A stretch of DNA of 64,000 bases. It comes from Thermovibrio sp. GTDB lineage: Bacteria > Aquificota > Aquificia > Desulfurobacteriales > Desulfurobacteriaceae. Numbering within the stretch: position 1 is the stretch's first letter; every line of letters starts with the position of its first letter. The stretch is taken from positions 1-64,000 of the forward strand of contig WFYG01000008.1 in assembly GCA_015490195.1 (NCBI GenBank), written 5' to 3'. The notes beneath the pieces are model-generated. The model saw only the letters and a list, made by a program, of their open reading frames with translations. It searched no databases and was not told the DNA's origin. Shown here piece by piece: positions 8,825 to 17,242 of the stretch. A program made the position numbers and the translations under genes.

Positions 8825-9333
8825 TTCTGATCCACATCAAAGAGTATTGTAGCTACAGCGTGTTTGTAGACCAAAGATTTCCCTTTAGGAGCAGTCATTG
8901 CAAGGGTAAAGTTATCAAAATCCAGGAGTTTTCCTTCCAGTCTTGTCCCACTGATTAAAAACACTGTAACATCTTTACCTAAAAGAGAAGTTAAAACTGC
9001 ATCCTGAAGAGATTTCTTCTTCTCCTTTTTAGCTTCCTTCTTCGTTTCCTCTTTTCCAGTTTCCTTCTCTTCCCCCATCTTTTCTTCCTCCTTTTCCGGT
9101 ACCTCCTTACTCTCTTCCCGGGAGAGAAGTTTAATTAAGAGTCCTTTCCCTCTCTTCGTTTCAGCTCTAAGGAAACCTTCCTTTTCAAGCTCTTTTAATA
9201 CCTTCTTTATCAGGTAAGGAGAAGCCCCCGTAAGTCTAGAGAGCTCCTCTAAGGTTCCACTATATTCACCAAATTCAAATAAGTATTCCTTTAACCAAAT
9301 TTTAACTTTTTCAGACTTTGAATTGGAAGACAT
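8821..9333 (-). CDS. Winged-helix-Hfq (Sm domain) fusion protein, copy A
   Basis: 170 residues. A winged-helix-like domain (about 8-68: LEELSRLTGASPYLIKKVLKELEKEGFL, then a basic wing) is joined by a ~35-residue Lys/Glu low-complexity linker to an Hfq domain (about 107-168). That domain has SLQDAVLTSLL (keeping the QD of the proximal site), VFLISGTRLEGKLLDFDNF (Sm1) and YKHAVATI (Sm2). It is followed by the paralogous fusion gene, overlapping by 4 bases, and lies 33 bases after accC on the same strand. Two related but diverged copies could form homo- or mixed hexamers. No canonical stand-alone hfq is in the window. Confidence 0.82.
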   Translation of the reverse strand: MSSNSKSEKVKIWLKEYLFEFGEYSGTLEELSRLTGASPYLIKKVLKELEKEGFLRAETKRGKGLLIKLLSREESKEVPEKEEEKMGEEKETGKEETKKEAKKEKKKSLQDAVLTSLLGKDVTVFLISGTRLEGKLLDFDNFTLAMTAPKGKSLVYKHAVATILFDVDQK

Positions 9334-9366
9334 CTCTCCTCCAGAAACTGTTTTAAGTAAGGTTCA

Positions 9367-10713
9367 TCATTCTAAGCTGGGCAGTATCTCCTCTTCCAGG
9401 GTTCTGGTGTTGAAGTTCCCTTGAACGAACTGTTCTGTTTCAAGTAACTTCAGATGGAAGGGAATTGTGGTTTTCAGATTTCCCTCTATAACAAACTCGG
9501 AGAGAGCCCTCTTCCCTCTGCTAACGGCCTCTTCCCGGGTCTCTCCCCAGACTATAAGCTTTCCAAGGAGCGAGTCATAGTAAACGGGAATTCTGTAACC
9601 TTCATAAAGGTGGGTGTCCACTCTTACTCCAAAACCCCCGGGAAAGAGAAGTTTTTCTATTTTTCCGGGAACAGGCTTAAAGTTCTCCTTATAATCCTCA
9701 CAGGTTACTCTGAATTCTATAGCGTGCCCTTCAAGTTTTACTTGATTTAAGTCAAGTTTATCTCCTGAGGCTGCCTTTAACTGAAGAGCTATTAAATCTT
9801 TCCCTGTAACCATTTCTGTAACGGGGTGTTCAACCTGAATTCTCGTGTTCATCTCTATAAAGTAGAAGTTCTTATCTTTATCAACAAGAAACTCAACAGT
9901 TCCAGCACCTTCATAGTTTATATATTCGGCTAAACGCTTTGCAGCTTTAGAGAGCTCCTTCCTCAACCCCTCGTCAACGAAGGGGGAGGGTGCCTCTTCA
10001 ACTACCTTCTGGTGCCTTCTCTGAAGGGAACACTCTCTTTCTCCAAAGGTGTAGACATTTCCATAGGAGTCTGCAATTACTTGGATTTCTATGTGGCGAG
10101 GTTCCTCTATGAACTTCTCTACGTAAACCTCTCCGTTTCCAAAGGCCGCTTCGGCCTCTGCCATTGCTGTTGCAATGAGGGTTTCTGCTTCTTCAAAAGA
10201 GGTTATGAGCCTCATTCCCCTTCCGCCGCCACCGCGGGCAGCCTTTACTAGGGCAGGAACTCCTATCTCTTTTAAGGCTTTCAGAGCCTCTTGAACGCTG
10301 CGGCACACTCCGCTTCCGGGAACTACAGGAACGCCCGCTTCCCGAGCTATTTTTCTTGCCTTTGCCTTGTCTCCCATAACCAGCATAGTTTCGGGAGAGG
10401 GACCTATGAACTTTATCCCGCAGGCGTTGCAGATCTCAGCAAACCCCGGGTTCTCAGAGAGGAAACCGTAACCCGGGTGGATGGCGTCGGCTCCCGAGAG
10501 CTCTGCAGCAGCGATTATGGCAGGTATGTTCAGATAGCTCTGTTGAGGCTGAGGGCCGCCTATACAGACCGATTCGTCGGCAAGGTAAACATGAAGGGAG
10601 TCTTTATCTGCAGTTGAGTAAACGGCAACCGTTTTGATACCTAACTCTCGGCAGCTTCTTATTATCCTTACGGCTATTTCGCCTCTGTTTGCTATAAGGA
10701 TTTTTTTAAACAT
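9367..10713 (-). CDS. accC: Biotin carboxylase (AccC / PycA type)
   Basis: 448 residues, the length of AccC. N-terminal [28 protein letters not shown]-grasp glycine loop [11 protein letters not shown] near residue 160, catalytic [14 protein letters not shown] near 287-300, and the C-terminal biotin carboxylase domain are all present. It carboxylates biotin on AccB using ATP and bicarbonate, the first half-reaction of acetyl-CoA (or pyruvate) carboxylase. It lies 8 bases after accB. No carboxyltransferase genes are adjacent, so acetyl-CoA versus pyruvate carboxylase cannot be settled here. Confidence 0.95.
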   Translation of the reverse strand: MFKKILIANRGEIAVRIIRSCRELGIKTVAVYSTADKDSLHVYLADESVCIGGPQPQQSYLNIPAIIAAAELSGADAIHPGYGFLSENPGFAEICNACGIKFIGPSPETMLVMGDKAKARKIAREAGVPVVPGSGVCRSVQEALKALKEIGVPALVKAARGGGGRGMRLITSFEEAETLIATAMAEAEAAFGNGEVYVEKFIEEPRHIEIQVIADSYGNVYTFGERECSLQRRHQKVVEEAPSPFVDEGLRKELSKAAKRLAEYINYEGAGTVEFLVDKDKNFYFIEMNTRIQVEHPVTEMVTGKDLIALQLKAASGDKLDLNQVKLEGHAIEFRVTCEDYKENFKPVPGKIEKLLFPGGFGVRVDTHLYEGYRIPVYYDSLLGKLIVWGETREEAVSRGKRALSEFVIEGNLKTTIPFHLKLLETEQFVQGNFNTRTLEEEILPSLE

Positions 10714-10721
10714 TCTTTTCC

Positions 10722-11168
10722 CTACTTAGGTTCAATGTAGAAGAGGGGCTGTCCGTACTCTACAGGCTGGCCGTTCTCTGCGAGTATCTTCCTGACGATT
10801 CCTGAAACTTCAGACTCTATCTCGTTCATCACTTTGAGGGCTTCAATTATACAGAGAGTCTGCCCCTTTTCAACGTAGTCTCCCTCTTTTACAAAAGGTT
10901 CTGCTCCAGGAGCCGGAGCTCTGTAGAAGGTTCCAACCATAGGAGACTCTACAATGAAGTAGTTCTCCTCGGGCTTTTTTTCAGCCTCAGGCTCCTTAAC
11001 CACCTCAACGTTGGTTGTGGCAGGAACTTTTTCTACGGCTGTAGCAGTAGCTTCTCCTCTCTTAAACTTCACCCTCAGCTTCAGACTTTCTGTTTCAATT
11101 TCAAGCTCTTCTACTGAAGAAGCTTCAAGACTTTTTAGGAGCTCCCTCACCTTCTCTATGTCAGCCAA
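10722..11168 (-). CDS. accB: Biotin carboxyl carrier protein
   Basis: 148 residues with the AccB plan: an N-terminal helical segment ([14 protein letters not shown]), a short Ala/Pro/Glu-poor linker, and a C-terminal biotinyl domain carrying [11 protein letters not shown], where the lysine of the KVM triplet is biotinylated. The hydrophobic [11 protein letters not shown] closes the barrel. It lies 9 bases after efp and 8 before accC; the efp-accB-accC order is common in bacteria and supports the assignment. Confidence 0.95.
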   Translation of the reverse strand: MADIEKVRELLKSLEASSVEELEIETESLKLRVKFKRGEATATAVEKVPATTNVEVVKEPEAEKKPEENYFIVESPMVGTFYRAPAPGAEPFVKEGDYVEKGQTLCIIEALKVMNEIESEVSGIVRKILAENGQPVEYGQPLFYIEPK

Positions 11169-11177
11169 CTGTTCCTC

Positions 11178-11750
11178 CTACTTAACGTTCACCCTCTCTA
11201 TGTACTCTCCGGTTTCTGGGTTCACTCTAACCATATCTCCAACGTTTATGAACATAGGAACCTGAACAACTGCTCCCGTTTCAAGGGTTGCAGGCTTTGT
11301 TACGTTGGAAACGGTATCTCCTTTGAATCCCGGCTCTGTATCTACAACTTGAAGAACGATGCTCTTGGGAAGTTTAACCGAGATGGCCTCTCCTTTGTAA
11401 AACTGAACGACTACAGGGATGTTCTCTTTCAGGAACTTTGCCCTCTCTCCGAGAGCAGAAGCAGGAACTCCAACCTGCTCGTAAGTTTTCGTATCCATAA
11501 AGTAGTAGTACTCTCCGTCGTTGTAGATGTACTCCATTTCCCTCTCTTCAAAGTCGGCAAGCTGGAGCTTTTCACCCACCTTATAGGTCTTTTCAACAAC
11601 GTTTCCAGTTTTCAGGTTTTTCAGCTTTATCCTTGCAAAGGCCTGACCTTTTCCCGGCTTTACGTGCTGGTAATCAACTATTTCGTAGGGAGCTCCGTCT
11701 ATCTCCAGTTTCATACCTTTTGCGATTTGGTTAACATCAATAGAAGCCAA
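11178..11750 (-). CDS. efp: Elongation factor P
   Basis: 190 residues from a TTG start at 11750 behind AGGAGGT. The open frame extends 95 codons further upstream, but that part is low-complexity, overlaps the divergent lipoprotein gene and is not EF-P. The three OB/KOW domains are recognisable: the N-terminal VKPGKGQAFARIKLKN loop, whose conserved lysine is at the tip, and the C-terminal TKPATLETGAVVQVPMFINVGD signature. EF-P relieves ribosome stalling at polyproline motifs. A likely extended -10 (TGTTATAAT) lies at 11781-11789 on the minus strand. First gene of the efp-accB-accC-Hfq-fusion operon. Confidence 0.95.
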   Translation of the reverse strand: MASIDVNQIAKGMKLEIDGAPYEIVDYQHVKPGKGQAFARIKLKNLKTGNVVEKTYKVGEKLQLADFEEREMEYIYNDGEYYYFMDTKTYEQVGVPASALGERAKFLKENIPVVVQFYKGEAISVKLPKSIVLQVVDTEPGFKGDTVSNVTKPATLETGAVVQVPMFINVGDMVRVNPETGEYIERVNVK

Positions 11751-11780
11751 CTTTAGACCTCCTGCCTCTGTTTTGGGAAA

Positions 11781-11789
11781 ATTATAACA
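11781..11789 (-). promoter_or_regulatory. Extended -10 promoter element for efp operon
   Basis: TGTTATAAT on the minus strand (TG-N-TATAAT) lies about 30 bases upstream of the efp TTG start, with no strong -35. The same AT-rich patch must also serve the divergent lipoprotein gene starting at 11821. Confidence 0.45.
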
Positions 11790-11820
11790 GCAAAACAAAC
11801 TTAAGAGTATCGGAGGAAAC

Positions 11821-12693
11821 TTGAAAAAGTTTCTACTTCTCTTTCTCCCTCTCCTCTTCTCGTTTTCTACCTGTGGCCACAGAGGGAGTCCGCTGCCACC
11901 GCTTACAAAAGACCCGTCCACTCCCGAAGTTACTACGCTATTCCAGGATTTTAACAGACCTCTACTTAGCTGGAAAAGGGTAAAAACGTACAGAGACGGT
12001 AGAAAACTCCCAGATCCCGAAGAGGTAAAGTACATAATTACAGTAAACTTTGGAAAGAGAAAACTGGAAACGGACGAAAACTACATAGTTGATCTTCCGA
12101 TAAAACCAAAAGAGAAACGGTGCTACTCGGTTACGGCGGTTTACGAAGGGAGGGAGAGCTCCCCCAGCGAACCTACCTGTATTGTCGGGAAAGAACCCAT
12201 AAAAGAAGTTCCCCGCTTCAAAATTAGAGGAGAAGACGAAAAGGTGGTTATAGAGGTTGAAAACCCTGAGTACACCGTAGAGGTTTTCAGAAATCAGAAA
12301 CCGCCCTTTATAACCCCCTACGCAACGTTCACCGGTAAAGAGTTTACAGACAGAAAAGTAAAAAACGGAACCCCCTACACCTACAGACTGAGGTTCTCTA
12401 AAGGGAATCTAAAAGGGAAACTCACAACTCCTGTAACGGTAATCCCTCAGGACAGAATACCTCCCCTTCCACCTCCCCACGCTTACTTGATTGAGGAAAA
12501 AGTCTGCACAGTGGTATGGGATCCTTCCCCTTCAAAAGACGTTACCTACTACCTCGTAAAAACGAAAAAAGGAGAGGTAAAGGTTAGTGGGATATACTTA
12601 AATCTCCTCTTCTGCCCGAAAAGAGCAGAAGTTATTGCCGTTGACAAAGCGGGAAACAGGTCTAAACCAACAGTGGCGGAGGTGGTGAGATGA
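11821..12693 (+). CDS. Predicted lipoprotein with fibronectin type III-like repeats
   Basis: 290 residues from a TTG behind CGGAGG. A signal peptide ([15 protein letters not shown]) leads to a lipobox-like FSTC with the acylated Cys at about 18, followed by GHRGSPLPP, reminiscent of the CGxKGPLxxP start of LptM-type small lipoproteins. The rest resembles two or three beta-sandwich repeats of fibronectin III type (SVTAVYEGRESSPSEP, TYRLRFSKG, IAVDKAGNRSKP). Function unknown; probably an outer-membrane-anchored periplasmic protein. Its stop overlaps the purE start (ATGA). Confidence 0.7.
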   Translation: MKKFLLLFLPLLFSFSTCGHRGSPLPPLTKDPSTPEVTTLFQDFNRPLLSWKRVKTYRDGRKLPDPEEVKYIITVNFGKRKLETDENYIVDLPIKPKEKRCYSVTAVYEGRESSPSEPTCIVGKEPIKEVPRFKIRGEDEKVVIEVENPEYTVEVFRNQKPPFITPYATFTGKEFTDRKVKNGTPYTYRLRFSKGNLKGKLTTPVTVIPQDRIPPLPPPHAYLIEEKVCTVVWDPSPSKDVTYYLVKTKKGEVKVSGIYLNLLFCPKRAEVIAVDKAGNRSKPTVAEVVR

Positions 12694-13157
12694 AAAAGGT
12701 TGCAGTTGTTATGGGAAGCAAGTCCGACATGCCTGTAATGGAGACCTGTACAAAAACCCTTGAGGAGTTCGGAATTCCCTACGACGTTAAAGTCCTCTCT
12801 GCCCATAGAACGATAGACGAGGTTATAGCTTTTTGTGAAAAGGCAGAAGAGGAGTACGATGTAATAATCGCCGCAGCAGGTTACGCCGCACACCTTGGAG
12901 GTGTAATAGCGGCAAAAACAACGCTTCCTGTAATAGGAGTTCCACTTGACGCATCTCCCCTGAAAGGTATTGACTCCCTCCTCTCAATCGTCCAGATGCC
13001 CGGAGGAATTCCAGTTGCAACCGTAACGATAGGAAAGGCAGGAGCGAAAAACGCAGCCGTTTTAGCAGCAGAGATAATGGCGATTAAGTATACGGAGCTC
13101 CGCCAGAAACTCAAAGAGTACAGAGAAGAGATGAAGAAAAAAGTATTAGAGGGTTAA
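12690..13157 (+). CDS. purE: N5-carboxyaminoimidazole ribonucleotide mutase
   Basis: 155 residues, class I PurE length. The MGSKSDMPVMETC loop binds the nucleotide phosphate, the SAHRT block follows near residues 37-41, and AGYAAHLGGVIAAKTTLPVIGVP supplies the octamer active site. It rearranges N5-CAIR to CAIR in purine synthesis; no purK is adjacent. Its ATG overlaps the preceding lipoprotein stop, and the DUF89 gene follows after one base, so it sits in a plus-strand operon running to fmt. Confidence 0.95.
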   Translation: MKKVAVVMGSKSDMPVMETCTKTLEEFGIPYDVKVLSAHRTIDEVIAFCEKAEEEYDVIIAAAGYAAHLGGVIAAKTTLPVIGVPLDASPLKGIDSLLSIVQMPGGIPVATVTIGKAGAKNAAVLAAEIMAIKYTELRQKLKEYREEMKKKVLEG

Positions 13158-13158
13158 G

Positions 13159-14058
13159 ATGAAAGTTTACCCGCTCTGCCTCCCCTGTTTTCTGAACCAG
13201 ATAAGGAAAACTGCAGAAGTTGCAGGACTGAGCCGTGAAAAGACGATAGAGATAGAGAGAGCCGCAGCAAAGTTCATCTGGAAAGATCTTGAGCCGGAGA
13301 AGTCCCCGGGGCACAACGCCACCTACATCCACAGAATCTTTAAGAAGATGTCGGGGGTTGAAGATCCTTACAGGATACTGAAGGATAAGTACAACTCAAT
13401 AGCTCTGAAACTGGAACCACAGCTGAGAAAGGAGATATTCGAAAAGGCGAAAGACAGATTGGCAGCAGCAATAAAACTTGCCGCCCTTGGAAACGTTATA
13501 GATTTTGGTGTTCCCAACGCCTTTGACCTTGAGGAAGAGATAAAGAACTTCTTCAAAACTCCGTTTGCCTACTTTGACGAGGCGATACTTGAAAGGTTCC
13601 TGGTTCCCGGGAAGACAGTCCTCTACGTTGCAGACAACGCAGGAGAGATAGTCTTTGACAAGTTTTTGATGAGAGAGTTAAAAGATAGGGGATTAAGAGT
13701 CGTTCTTGCCGTGAGGGGAGGCCCCATACTGAACGACGCAACCGTAGAAGACGCAGTAAAAACGGGAGCAAACGAGATAGCAGATGAGCTGATAACAACG
13801 GGGAAAGATTACATAGGGGTTGACTTTGAGTTTGCGTCAGAAGAGTTTAAGAAGGCCTGGGAGAGAGCTTACTTCGTAATCTCAAAGGGTCAGGCAAACT
13901 TTGAAACTTTAGACGGAGTAGACGACAAGGACATATTCTTCATATTGAAGGCAAAGTGTGAGCCTGTTGCCGTAGAGCTCCGCTGCAACCCGGGAGAGCT
14001 GGTATTCCTCTACAACAAACACCTCCTTGAGCTGAAAGAGGAGAATGGAGAGGATTGA
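13159..14058 (+). CDS. DUF89 family damage-control phosphatase-like protein (ARMT1 domain)
   Basis: 299 residues. The N-terminal PLCLPCFLNQIRKTAE cysteine motif is typical of prokaryotic DUF89 proteins of the AF1104/TM1154 type. YVADNAGEIVFDKFL near residue 155 and the conserved VRGGPILNDATVEDA carry the metal-binding Asp/Asn residues. DUF89 proteins are metal-dependent phosphatases thought to remove harmful phosphometabolites such as damaged sugar phosphates. The substrate is not known. It overlaps the tsaC-like gene by 14 bases. Confidence 0.85.
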   Translation: MKVYPLCLPCFLNQIRKTAEVAGLSREKTIEIERAAAKFIWKDLEPEKSPGHNATYIHRIFKKMSGVEDPYRILKDKYNSIALKLEPQLRKEIFEKAKDRLAAAIKLAALGNVIDFGVPNAFDLEEEIKNFFKTPFAYFDEAILERFLVPGKTVLYVADNAGEIVFDKFLMRELKDRGLRVVLAVRGGPILNDATVEDAVKTGANEIADELITTGKDYIGVDFEFASEEFKKAWERAYFVISKGQANFETLDGVDDKDIFFILKAKCEPVAVELRCNPGELVFLYNKHLLELKEENGED

Positions 14059-14659
14059 GAAGAGGTTGGAAAACGCCCCTGTTGTTGCCAGGTTTATAAG
14101 GGAGGAGAGGGTTATCTGCTCCCCAACAGATACCCTCTACGGACTTTTGGGGAGCTCCTTCTCTAAAAAGGTCTTTTCGGAGCTCTACGCTTTAAAGAGC
14201 CGAAACCCGCAGAAACCTCTTATAGTCCTCTTTAACTCCCTTGACTCAGCACAGGAGTTAGGGGTCGTTTTTCCAAATAGGGTAAAAGAGAAACTAAAGA
14301 GAATTTTTCCGGAAAGACTTACAGTTATCCTGCCTCTAAAAGAGAACTCTCCGTTAAGCAGAGTTACGGGAAGGAAAGACCTTGCGCTGAGAATTCCGAA
14401 AGATGAGTTTCTTCTGAAAGTTATAGAGCTCTCCCACCCTCTATTTGCCCCCAGCGCAAACCCAGAGGGTAAAAAGCCGGCAGAGAGCTGCTTAGAGTGC
14501 TACTCCTACTTTAAAGGCAAAGTTCCCCTCTGCGTGGAGGGAAGAGCTTACGGAAAACCATCAACGATAGTCTCTCTCCTTAACGGAAAGCCCCAGCTCT
14601 TGCGGGAGGGAGTCTACCCATTTGAGAAGGTTCTGGAGGTATTTGGTGAAAAACCTTAA
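14045..14659 (+). CDS. tsaC: L-threonylcarbamoyladenylate synthase (Sua5/YrdC family)
   Basis: 204 residues, the single-domain TsaC form. The CSPTDTLYGLLGSSF segment and the ALKSRNPQKPLIVLF block are the YrdC signature that binds ATP and threonine; LFAPSANPEGKKPA is the later SAN motif. It makes threonylcarbamoyl-AMP for the t6A37 modification of ANN-decoding tRNAs. It overlaps DUF89 upstream and fmt downstream, placing two tRNA-linked genes (tsaC, fmt) side by side, a common bacterial arrangement. Confidence 0.9.
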   Translation: MERIEKRLENAPVVARFIREERVICSPTDTLYGLLGSSFSKKVFSELYALKSRNPQKPLIVLFNSLDSAQELGVVFPNRVKEKLKRIFPERLTVILPLKENSPLSRVTGRKDLALRIPKDEFLLKVIELSHPLFAPSANPEGKKPAESCLECYSYFKGKVPLCVEGRAYGKPSTIVSLLNGKPQLLREGVYPFEKVLEVFGEKP

Positions 14660-15581
14660 AGTGGTGTTTATGGGAACCCCCGACTTTGCCGTTCCCTCAC
14701 TGAAAAAGTTAGTTGAAAGCGGTTACGACGTAAAGCTGGTTGTAACCCAGCCCGACCAACCTGCAGGAAGAGGGAAAAAGGTTACCCCACCCCCTGTAAA
14801 GGTAGTTGCAGAGGAGCTCGGAATACCCGTTTACCAGCCCGAGAAGGTGAAGGAGAACGACGAGCTAAAGAAGAGACTCCTTGAGGTAGAACCAGACCTC
14901 ATAGTCGTTGCAGCATATGGAAAGATTCTCCCTGAGTGGCTTCTAAACCTTCCAAAGTACGGAACCATAAACGTCCACGCCTCCCTCCTCCCAAAGTATA
15001 GAGGAGCTTCTCCCATTCAGTGGGCACTCCTCAACGGAGAGGAGGAGACAGGGGTAACCATAATGAAAGTGATTCCAAAGCTTGACGCAGGAGACATAAT
15101 AAGCCAGAAAAGGGTAAAAATTGAAAAAGAGGACAATGCAAAAACCCTCCACGACAAACTGGCGGAAGTGGGGGCGGAGCTCCTTGTTAAAACCCTTCCC
15201 CTCTACGTTTCCGGAAAGCTAAAACCGGTTCCCCAGAACGAAGAGGAGGCAACCTACTGCCCTCAGATAAAGAAAGAGATGGGAAAGATAGACTGGAGAG
15301 AGAGCGCAGAGAAGATATTCAACAAAATTAGAGCCTTTACCCCGTGGCCTTCGGCCTACACAACTTTTAAAGGGAAAAGGGTAAAGATTCTAAAAGGTGA
15401 ACCTGTAGAGGGAAGCGGAGAGCCGGGAGAAGTTATAGAGGCCGGCAAAAACCTGATCGTTGCCGCAGGAAAAGGAGCACTTAAAATTGAGAGGCTACGG
15501 CCTGAAGGAAGGAAGGAGATATCTGGCGAGGAGTTCGTAAGGGGATACAGGGTCAAAAAAGGTGATAGATTTGGTTTATAA
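14646..15581 (+). CDS. fmt: Methionyl-tRNA formyltransferase
   Basis: 311 residues from the GTG at 14646 behind GGAGGT; an in-frame TTG at 14622 lacks a site. The N-terminal VVFMGTPDFAVPSL, the formyl-folate binding HASLLPKYRGASPIQWALLNGE and the ITIMK/DAGDII region identify FMT; the C-terminal OB-like domain is present. It formylates initiator Met-tRNA using 10-formyl-THF. The start lies inside tsaC, so translation is coupled. Last gene of the lipoprotein-purE-DUF89-tsaC-fmt run. Confidence 0.95.
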   Translation: MKNLKVVFMGTPDFAVPSLKKLVESGYDVKLVVTQPDQPAGRGKKVTPPPVKVVAEELGIPVYQPEKVKENDELKKRLLEVEPDLIVVAAYGKILPEWLLNLPKYGTINVHASLLPKYRGASPIQWALLNGEEETGVTIMKVIPKLDAGDIISQKRVKIEKEDNAKTLHDKLAEVGAELLVKTLPLYVSGKLKPVPQNEEEATYCPQIKKEMGKIDWRESAEKIFNKIRAFTPWPSAYTTFKGKRVKILKGEPVEGSGEPGEVIEAGKNLIVAAGKGALKIERLRPEGRKEISGEEFVRGYRVKKGDRFGL

Positions 15582-15590
15582 AGTATTATA

Positions 15591-15613
15591 TTTAAACATA
15601 TAACAAGTTTAAA
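15591..15613. promoter_or_regulatory. Inverted repeat TTTAAAC-N9-GTTTAAA upstream of the Fur-family gene
   Basis: A perfect 7-base inverted repeat in the 52-base AT-rich gap 20 bases before the Fur-family start. Its position overlaps where the promoter should be, so it is a candidate autoregulatory operator. It does not match the canonical Fur or PerR box. Confidence 0.4.
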
Positions 15614-15633
15614 ATAGTTAGCAGGAGTTAAAG

Positions 15634-16062
15634 ATGGAACTTGAAAAGAGAGTTGAAGAGTTCAGAAAGAAGGCCAGAGCTCTGGGTCTTAAAGCTACAC
15701 CACAGAGAATTGCTGTATATAAAGCAATCGCGTCAAGACACGACCACCCTTCTGCAGAGGAGCTCTACGAGGAGCTCAAAGGAAAAATAGAGGGTATTTC
15801 ACTTACAACGGTTTACAGAACACTTTCAAGCCTTGAATCTGTAGGCCTCGTTCAGAGGGTTCCCACCCTCAAAGATAAAGTGAGGTATGACGCAAGGGTT
15901 GAGCCCCACAGCCACTTTATCTGTATGAAGTGCGGAAGGATTTACGACATTGACGTCATTCCAGAGGTAAACTCCGAAAATATTAAATCTGTAGGGGAAC
16001 CTGTAAGCTGTACGGCCATATGCTACGGAATCTGTAAAGAGTGTAAAGGTGAAGAAGTATAA
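15634..16062 (+). CDS. Fur-family metal-dependent regulator (Fur/PerR-like)
   Basis: 142 residues. The N-terminal winged helix (LKATPQRIAVYKAI...HPSAEELY...ISLTTVYRTLSSLESVGLV) is the Fur DNA-recognition unit. The dimerisation domain has the HSHFICMKCGRIYDID metal region and two CxxC pairs (CMKC, CKEC) for the structural zinc. The HxH and GRIYD spacing resembles PerR, but Fur or PerR cannot be decided by eye. RBS AGGAG. It overlaps the HD hydrolase gene by 14 bases. Confidence 0.9.
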   Translation: MELEKRVEEFRKKARALGLKATPQRIAVYKAIASRHDHPSAEELYEELKGKIEGISLTTVYRTLSSLESVGLVQRVPTLKDKVRYDARVEPHSHFICMKCGRIYDIDVIPEVNSENIKSVGEPVSCTAICYGICKECKGEEV

Positions 16063-17242
16063 ACTCTTAATGGATCCCGTTTACGAGGAGTTCATACTGG
16101 TTGAGAGGGGGGCTCCTGTTGAAAAGGTTTTAAGGAGCTCCCTCCTCCAGAGGCTCCGTTACGTTCGCCAATTAGGCCCCTGCTACCTAATCTACCCGGG
16201 AGCAGAACACACTCGGTTCCAGCACTCCCTCGGAGTCTACTGGCTGGTGGAGAAAACCTTCAACTACCTGAAAATGAACGGCTACTCTTTTACTGAAGAG
16301 GTGGAGCTCCCGGTAAAACTTGCAGCCCTTACCCACGACCTCGGCCACTCACCGTTTTCCCACGCCCTTGAAGGCTTCATCCTTCCAGAGAGCCACGAAG
16401 AACTTACTCAGAAAGCCTTAGACTTTGTTGCAGACGAAACGGAATTAGAAAAAGAGCTGATTGAAGAGGTAAAGAAAATTCTAAGGAAAGAACACAGCCA
16501 GCCATTTACCTACCAGCTAGTCTCAAGCCAGCTTGACTGCGACAGGCTTGACTACCTGAGAAGGGACGCATTCTATACGGGAGTCTCCTTTGGAAGGATA
16601 GACACAAACAGGATACTGGTCTCTGCAAGGATTGAAAATGGCGAGCTTGTATGGAGCTCCAAAGGGTTCAACGCCCTTGAGTCATACGTAATGTCAAGGT
16701 ATCAGATGTACTGGACGGTTTACTTCCACAAGGTAAACCTCTCAGCTCAGGTTCTCCTTCAGAAGATTGTAAAGAGGATGAGGGAGCTCCTTCTAAACGG
16801 AGAGGAACTGCCGATAGACGAAAGCCTTAAAAAGTGCCTAAAAGAGAACTGTTTAGAAGAGTTCTTCAAACTTACAGACGGCCATCTCATCTGCTCCATC
16901 TACGCCCTTCAGAACCACAAAGACAGAGTAATCTCAGACCTTTCAAGGCGTTTTGTAAGGAGGGAACTATTCAGAACCGTTGAGGTAAAGCCGGCAGACC
17001 TTTTAGAGCTGAAAGAGAGGGTTGAAAAGGCCGGCTTTACTCCAGATTACTACTTTGAGGTGGTTGAACCATCTAAGGTTGCCTACTCCTACTACTCTCC
17101 AAAGGGAGCAGAGGTGATAAAAGTGAAGGTTGGAGAGGAAATTGAGGAGCTTTCCAACGTTGCTCCAACAGATGCAATAAAAGCACTCTCAAGGGAAGTC
17201 TCAAAGACCTACGCCGTCGTCCCTTCTGAAGTCTTGCAGTAA
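16049..17242 (+). CDS. HD-domain phosphohydrolase (dGTPase-like)
   Basis: 397 residues. The HD-domain metal residues are visible: H in TRFQHSLGVY, HD in THDLGHSPFSHALEG near residue 97, and D in QLDCDRLDYLRRD. This pattern and length match the HDIG/SAMHD1-like family of dNTP triphosphohydrolases. It probably hydrolyses deoxynucleoside triphosphates, but the substrate is uncertain. The GTG start overlaps the Fur gene; an in-frame ATG at 16070 is an alternative. It converges on rfaE2 with a 34-base overlap of coding ends. Confidence 0.85.
   Translation: MKKYKLLMDPVYEEFILVERGAPVEKVLRSSLLQRLRYVRQLGPCYLIYPGAEHTRFQHSLGVYWLVEKTFNYLKMNGYSFTEEVELPVKLAALTHDLGHSPFSHALEGFILPESHEELTQKALDFVADETELEKELIEEVKKILRKEHSQPFTYQLVSSQLDCDRLDYLRRDAFYTGVSFGRIDTNRILVSARIENGELVWSSKGFNALESYVMSRYQMYWTVYFHKVNLSAQVLLQKIVKRMRELLLNGEELPIDESLKKCLKENCLEEFFKLTDGHLICSIYALQNHKDRVISDLSRRFVRRELFRTVEVKPADLLELKERVEKAGFTPDYYFEVVEPSKVAYSYYSPKGAEVIKVKVGEEIEELSNVAPTDAIKALSREVSKTYAVVPSEVLQ

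Noticed and set aside
11751..12035. N-terminal extension of the EF-P open frame
   Set aside because: It overlaps the divergent lipoprotein gene, has no EF-P homology, and a good AGGAGGT + TTG start lies at 11750.
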